A stretch of 24,037 nt of DNA from positions 1-24,037 of the forward strand of contig JBBQSN010000039.1 in the NCBI GenBank assembly GCA_038213835.1, written 5' to 3'. Below the pieces are notes generated by a model. The model saw nothing but the letters and a program-made list of their open reading frames with translations, did not search any database and was not told where the DNA came from. Position numbers and translations under genes: made by a program. This document shows, one piece after another, positions 22,289 through 24,037 of this stretch; positions within the stretch are counted from its first letter, which is position 1, and every line of letters starts with the position of its first letter. Source of the stretch: JBBQSN01 sp038213835. Lineage in GTDB: Bacteria > Actinomycetota > Actinomycetes > Actinomycetales > CAWJMD01.

Positions 22289-23011
22289 ATGGCGGTGGAG
22301 GCCCGGGGCCTGCGGGTGGTCCGCGGCGGACGGGAGGTGCTGGCGGGGCTGGACCTGTCGGTCCCCACCGGTCAGGTGGTCGGGCTGCTCGGGCCGAGCG
22401 GGTCGGGCAAGACCACGCTGATGCGCGCGGTGGTGGGCGTGCAGCGGCTGGCGGGCGGGACGGTGGAGGTGCTCGGTCGTCCGGCCGGGCACCCCTCGCT
22501 GCGGCGCGAGGTGGGCTACGTGACCCAGAGCCCCAGCGTCTACGCCGATCTCACCGTCGAGCAGAACCTGCGGTACTTCGCGACCCTGGTCGGGGTCGGG
22601 CGGGAGGCGGTCGAGCGGGTGCTGGTGGAGGTCGACCTCGCCGACCGGCGCGGCTCGATGGTCGACCGGCTCTCGGGGGGGCAGCGCTCGCGGGTCTCGC
22701 TCGCGGCCGCGATGGTCGGCTCGCCGAACCTGCTGGTGCTGGACGAGCCGACGGTCGGGCTCGACCCGGTGCTGCGGCGTGACCTGTGGGACCTGTTCGG
22801 GCGGCTCGCTCGGGGCGGCACCTCCCTGCTGGTCTCGAGCCACGTGATGGACGAGGCGACCCGGTGCGACCGCCTGGTGCTGGTGCGCGAGGGCGCGGTG
22901 CTGGCCGACGACACGCTGCCGGCCCTGCTGGAGCGCACCGGTGCCGCCGACGCCGAGGGCGCCTTCCTGGCCCTGGTCGAGCGCGACGTCGAGGGAGGTG
23001 CGGTGGCGTGA
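22289..23011 (+). CDS. ABC-type exporter ATPase
   Basis: This 240-residue single-domain ATPase is of the drug/ABC-2 exporter type. It has Walker A GPSGSGKTT, Q-loop GYVTQSPSVY, signature LSGGQRSR, Walker B LLVLDEPT and the switch His in SSHVMDEA. It pairs with the ABC-2 permease encoded next. ATG 22289 (MAVEARGLRVV) is chosen over ATG 22274 because of the well-spaced GAGGA and because the protein family normally starts close to this point. If 22274 is used, five residues (MRKHA) are added and the gene overlaps tetR by 4 bp. The stop overlaps the permease start by 4 bp. Confidence 0.93.
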   Translation: MAVEARGLRVVRGGREVLAGLDLSVPTGQVVGLLGPSGSGKTTLMRAVVGVQRLAGGTVEVLGRPAGHPSLRREVGYVTQSPSVYADLTVEQNLRYFATLVGVGREAVERVLVEVDLADRRGSMVDRLSGGQRSRVSLAAAMVGSPNLLVLDEPTVGLDPVLRRDLWDLFGRLARGGTSLLVSSHVMDEATRCDRLVLVREGAVLADDTLPALLERTGAADAEGAFLALVERDVEGGAVA

Positions 23012-23742
23012 ACCCCCGGCTCACGCTGGCCTGCGCGGCGCGCGTGCTGGCGCAGCTGCGGCACGACCACCGCACCATCGCGCTGGTGGTCGTGCTGCCC
23101 TGCGTCCTGATCGGTCTGCTCGCCTGGGTGTTCGACGGCACCGCGGTCTTCGACCGGATCGGCGCCCAGCTGCTCGGGGTGTTCCCGTTCGTGGTGATGT
23201 TCCTGGTCACCAGCGTCGCCACCCTGCGCGAGAGGCAGACCGGGACGCTGGAGCGGTTGATGACGCTGCCCGTGCACCGGGCCGACGTGGTCGGTGGCTA
23301 CGCGCTGGCCATCGGCGGGGCGGCGGTCGTCCAGGCCCTGGTGGCGTCGTTGTTCGCCCACTACGTCTGCGGCCTCGACGTGGCGGGGCCGCTGTGGTGG
23401 CTGGTGGTCATCGCGGTCGCGGTGGCGCTGCTCGGCACCACGCTCGGGCTGGGGGCCAGCTCGTTGGCGCGCACCGAGTTCCAGGCCGTGCAGCTGATGC
23501 CGGCGATCGTGCTGCCGCAGTTCCTGCTCTGCGGGCTGCTGGTGCCGCGCGAGGACCTACCGACCGTCCTGGCCCGGGTCTCGGACGTGCTGCCGCTCTC
23601 GTACGCGGTCGACGCCCTCACCGAGGTCGCGGGCGACACCGACCCGTGGCCCGGCATCGCCCCCGAGCTGGCGGTGATCGCCGGCTTCGTGGTCGCCGCG
23701 CTCGCGCTCGGCGCCGCCACCCTGCCGCGCCGGACCCCGTGA
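23008..23742 (+). CDS. ABC-2 type exporter permease
   Basis: This 244-residue membrane protein has about six hydrophobic helices, starting near residue 25 (TIALVVVLPCVLIGLLAWVF). The family hallmark region is GVFPFVVMFLVTSVATLRERQTGTLERLMTLPVHRADVVGGY in pieces, and VLPQFLLCGLLVPREDLP is seen before the last helices. It should form a homodimeric export channel with the ATPase. The substrate is unknown. A drug, lipid or peptide are all possible. GTG 23008 overlaps the ATPase stop (GTGA). It is the last gene of the four-gene operon, ending 45 bp before the proline dehydrogenase gene, which has its own -10 box. Confidence 0.92.
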   Translation: MNPRLTLACAARVLAQLRHDHRTIALVVVLPCVLIGLLAWVFDGTAVFDRIGAQLLGVFPFVVMFLVTSVATLRERQTGTLERLMTLPVHRADVVGGYALAIGGAAVVQALVASLFAHYVCGLDVAGPLWWLVVIAVAVALLGTTLGLGASSLARTEFQAVQLMPAIVLPQFLLCGLLVPREDLPTVLARVSDVLPLSYAVDALTEVAGDTDPWPGIAPELAVIAGFVVAALALGAATLPRRTP

Positions 23743-23774
23743 ACCACCGGCACCTGGGGCTGTCGCGACCCGCG

Positions 23775-23780
23775 TAGGCT
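23775..23780 (+). promoter_or_regulatory. -10 box TAGGCT for leaderless proline dehydrogenase gene
   Basis: TAGGCT is followed by 7 nt and ATG 23788. It lies in the 45-bp gap after the permease gene and no Shine-Dalgarno is seen. Confidence 0.5.
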
Positions 23781-23787
23781 CATCCTC

Positions 23788-24037
23788 ATGCTGAGCTCAC
23801 TGCTGCGGGCGCCGATCCTCCAGGCCGCCAAGAGCCACCGCCTGCGCGACCTGGTCGAGACCGCTCCGATCTCGCGCGACGTGGTGGCGCGGTTCGTCTC
23901 CGGCGCGCACACCGAGGACGCCGTGCGGGCCACCACCGCACTGCTCGACGACGGCCTGACGGTGACCATCGACCACCTCGGCGAGGACACCACCGAGCAG
24001 GGGCAGGCCGACCAGGTCCGCGACGCCTACCTGACCC
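23788..24037 (+). CDS. Proline dehydrogenase, N-terminal part (3' truncated by the window)
   Basis: The visible 83 residues begin MLSSLLRAPILQAAKSHRL and include APISRDVVARFVSG, TTALLDDGLTVTIDHLGED and the start of a helix DQVRDAYL. This matches the N terminus of stand-alone monofunctional FAD-linked proline dehydrogenases of Actinobacteria (PruB/Rv1188 type), which oxidise L-proline to pyrroline-5-carboxylate. The barrel with its FAD-binding residues is outside the window, so the assignment rests on the N-terminal pattern 'R.VV.RFV.G...' and 'V.ID.LGED'. ATG 23788 is 7 nt after TAGGCT. Confidence 0.82.
   Translation, partial: MLSSLLRAPILQAAKSHRLRDLVETAPISRDVVARFVSGAHTEDAVRATTALLDDGLTVTIDHLGEDTTEQGQADQVRDAYLT

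Overview
The window is GC-rich chromosomal DNA from an actinobacterium. The best fit is a Nocardioidaceae-like (Nocardioides-type) organism, judged by the many GTG starts, a short class III N-acetylglutamate synthase, adjacent radA and disA near mutY, Ppx next to a TIM-barrel isomerase and proline dehydrogenase, and frequent leaderless starts. This placement is by inference only. There is no rRNA, tRNA, CRISPR array, insertion sequence or phage gene, and no gene-free stretch longer than 300 bases.

Region 1 (1-9856) is carbohydrate uptake and catabolism. It opens with the tail of a MalK/UgpC-type ATPase and a ROK repressor on the minus strand. Divergent from the repressor is a tight plus-strand operon: a Gfo/Idh/MocA dehydrogenase, a ribose-type (CUT2) importer made of an RbsA-like double ATPase, two permeases and a lipoprotein binding protein, and then two different TIM-barrel isomerase/epimerase-family enzymes. 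The first four genes overlap by 4 bp. The binding-protein gene is bracketed by hairpins. No sugar kinase is present. The layout suggests import, oxidation and rearrangement of an unphosphorylated sugar, polyol or glycoside that cannot be named from the sequence.

Region 2 (9854-12795) is a minus-strand set (DMT exporter, SDR oxidoreductase, small lipoprotein) divergent from argA. Region 3 (12796-17666) is a genome-maintenance block: a small membrane protein coupled to mutY, an anchored secreted-domain protein, disA (c-di-AMP synthase) and radA. A four-tract G-repeat lies just after argA. Region 4 (17760-20869) holds a SAM methyltransferase, an unrecognised cysteine-rich protein facing a Ppx/GppA phosphatase across a 44-bp gap, and a small membrane protein. 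Region 5 (20977-24037) is a four-gene overlapping operon (TIM-barrel enzyme, shortened TetR regulator, ABC ATPase, ABC-2 permease) followed by the start of proline dehydrogenase.

The most general signal is regulatory. Nine genes carry a TANNNT -10 hexamer exactly 6 or 7 nt upstream of an ATG or GTG with no usable Shine-Dalgarno, which predicts leaderless mRNAs. This pattern also corrects several start codons. The most promising uncharacterised system is the region 1 catabolic cluster, including an epimerase-family enzyme in which a metal-binding His appears replaced by Gln.
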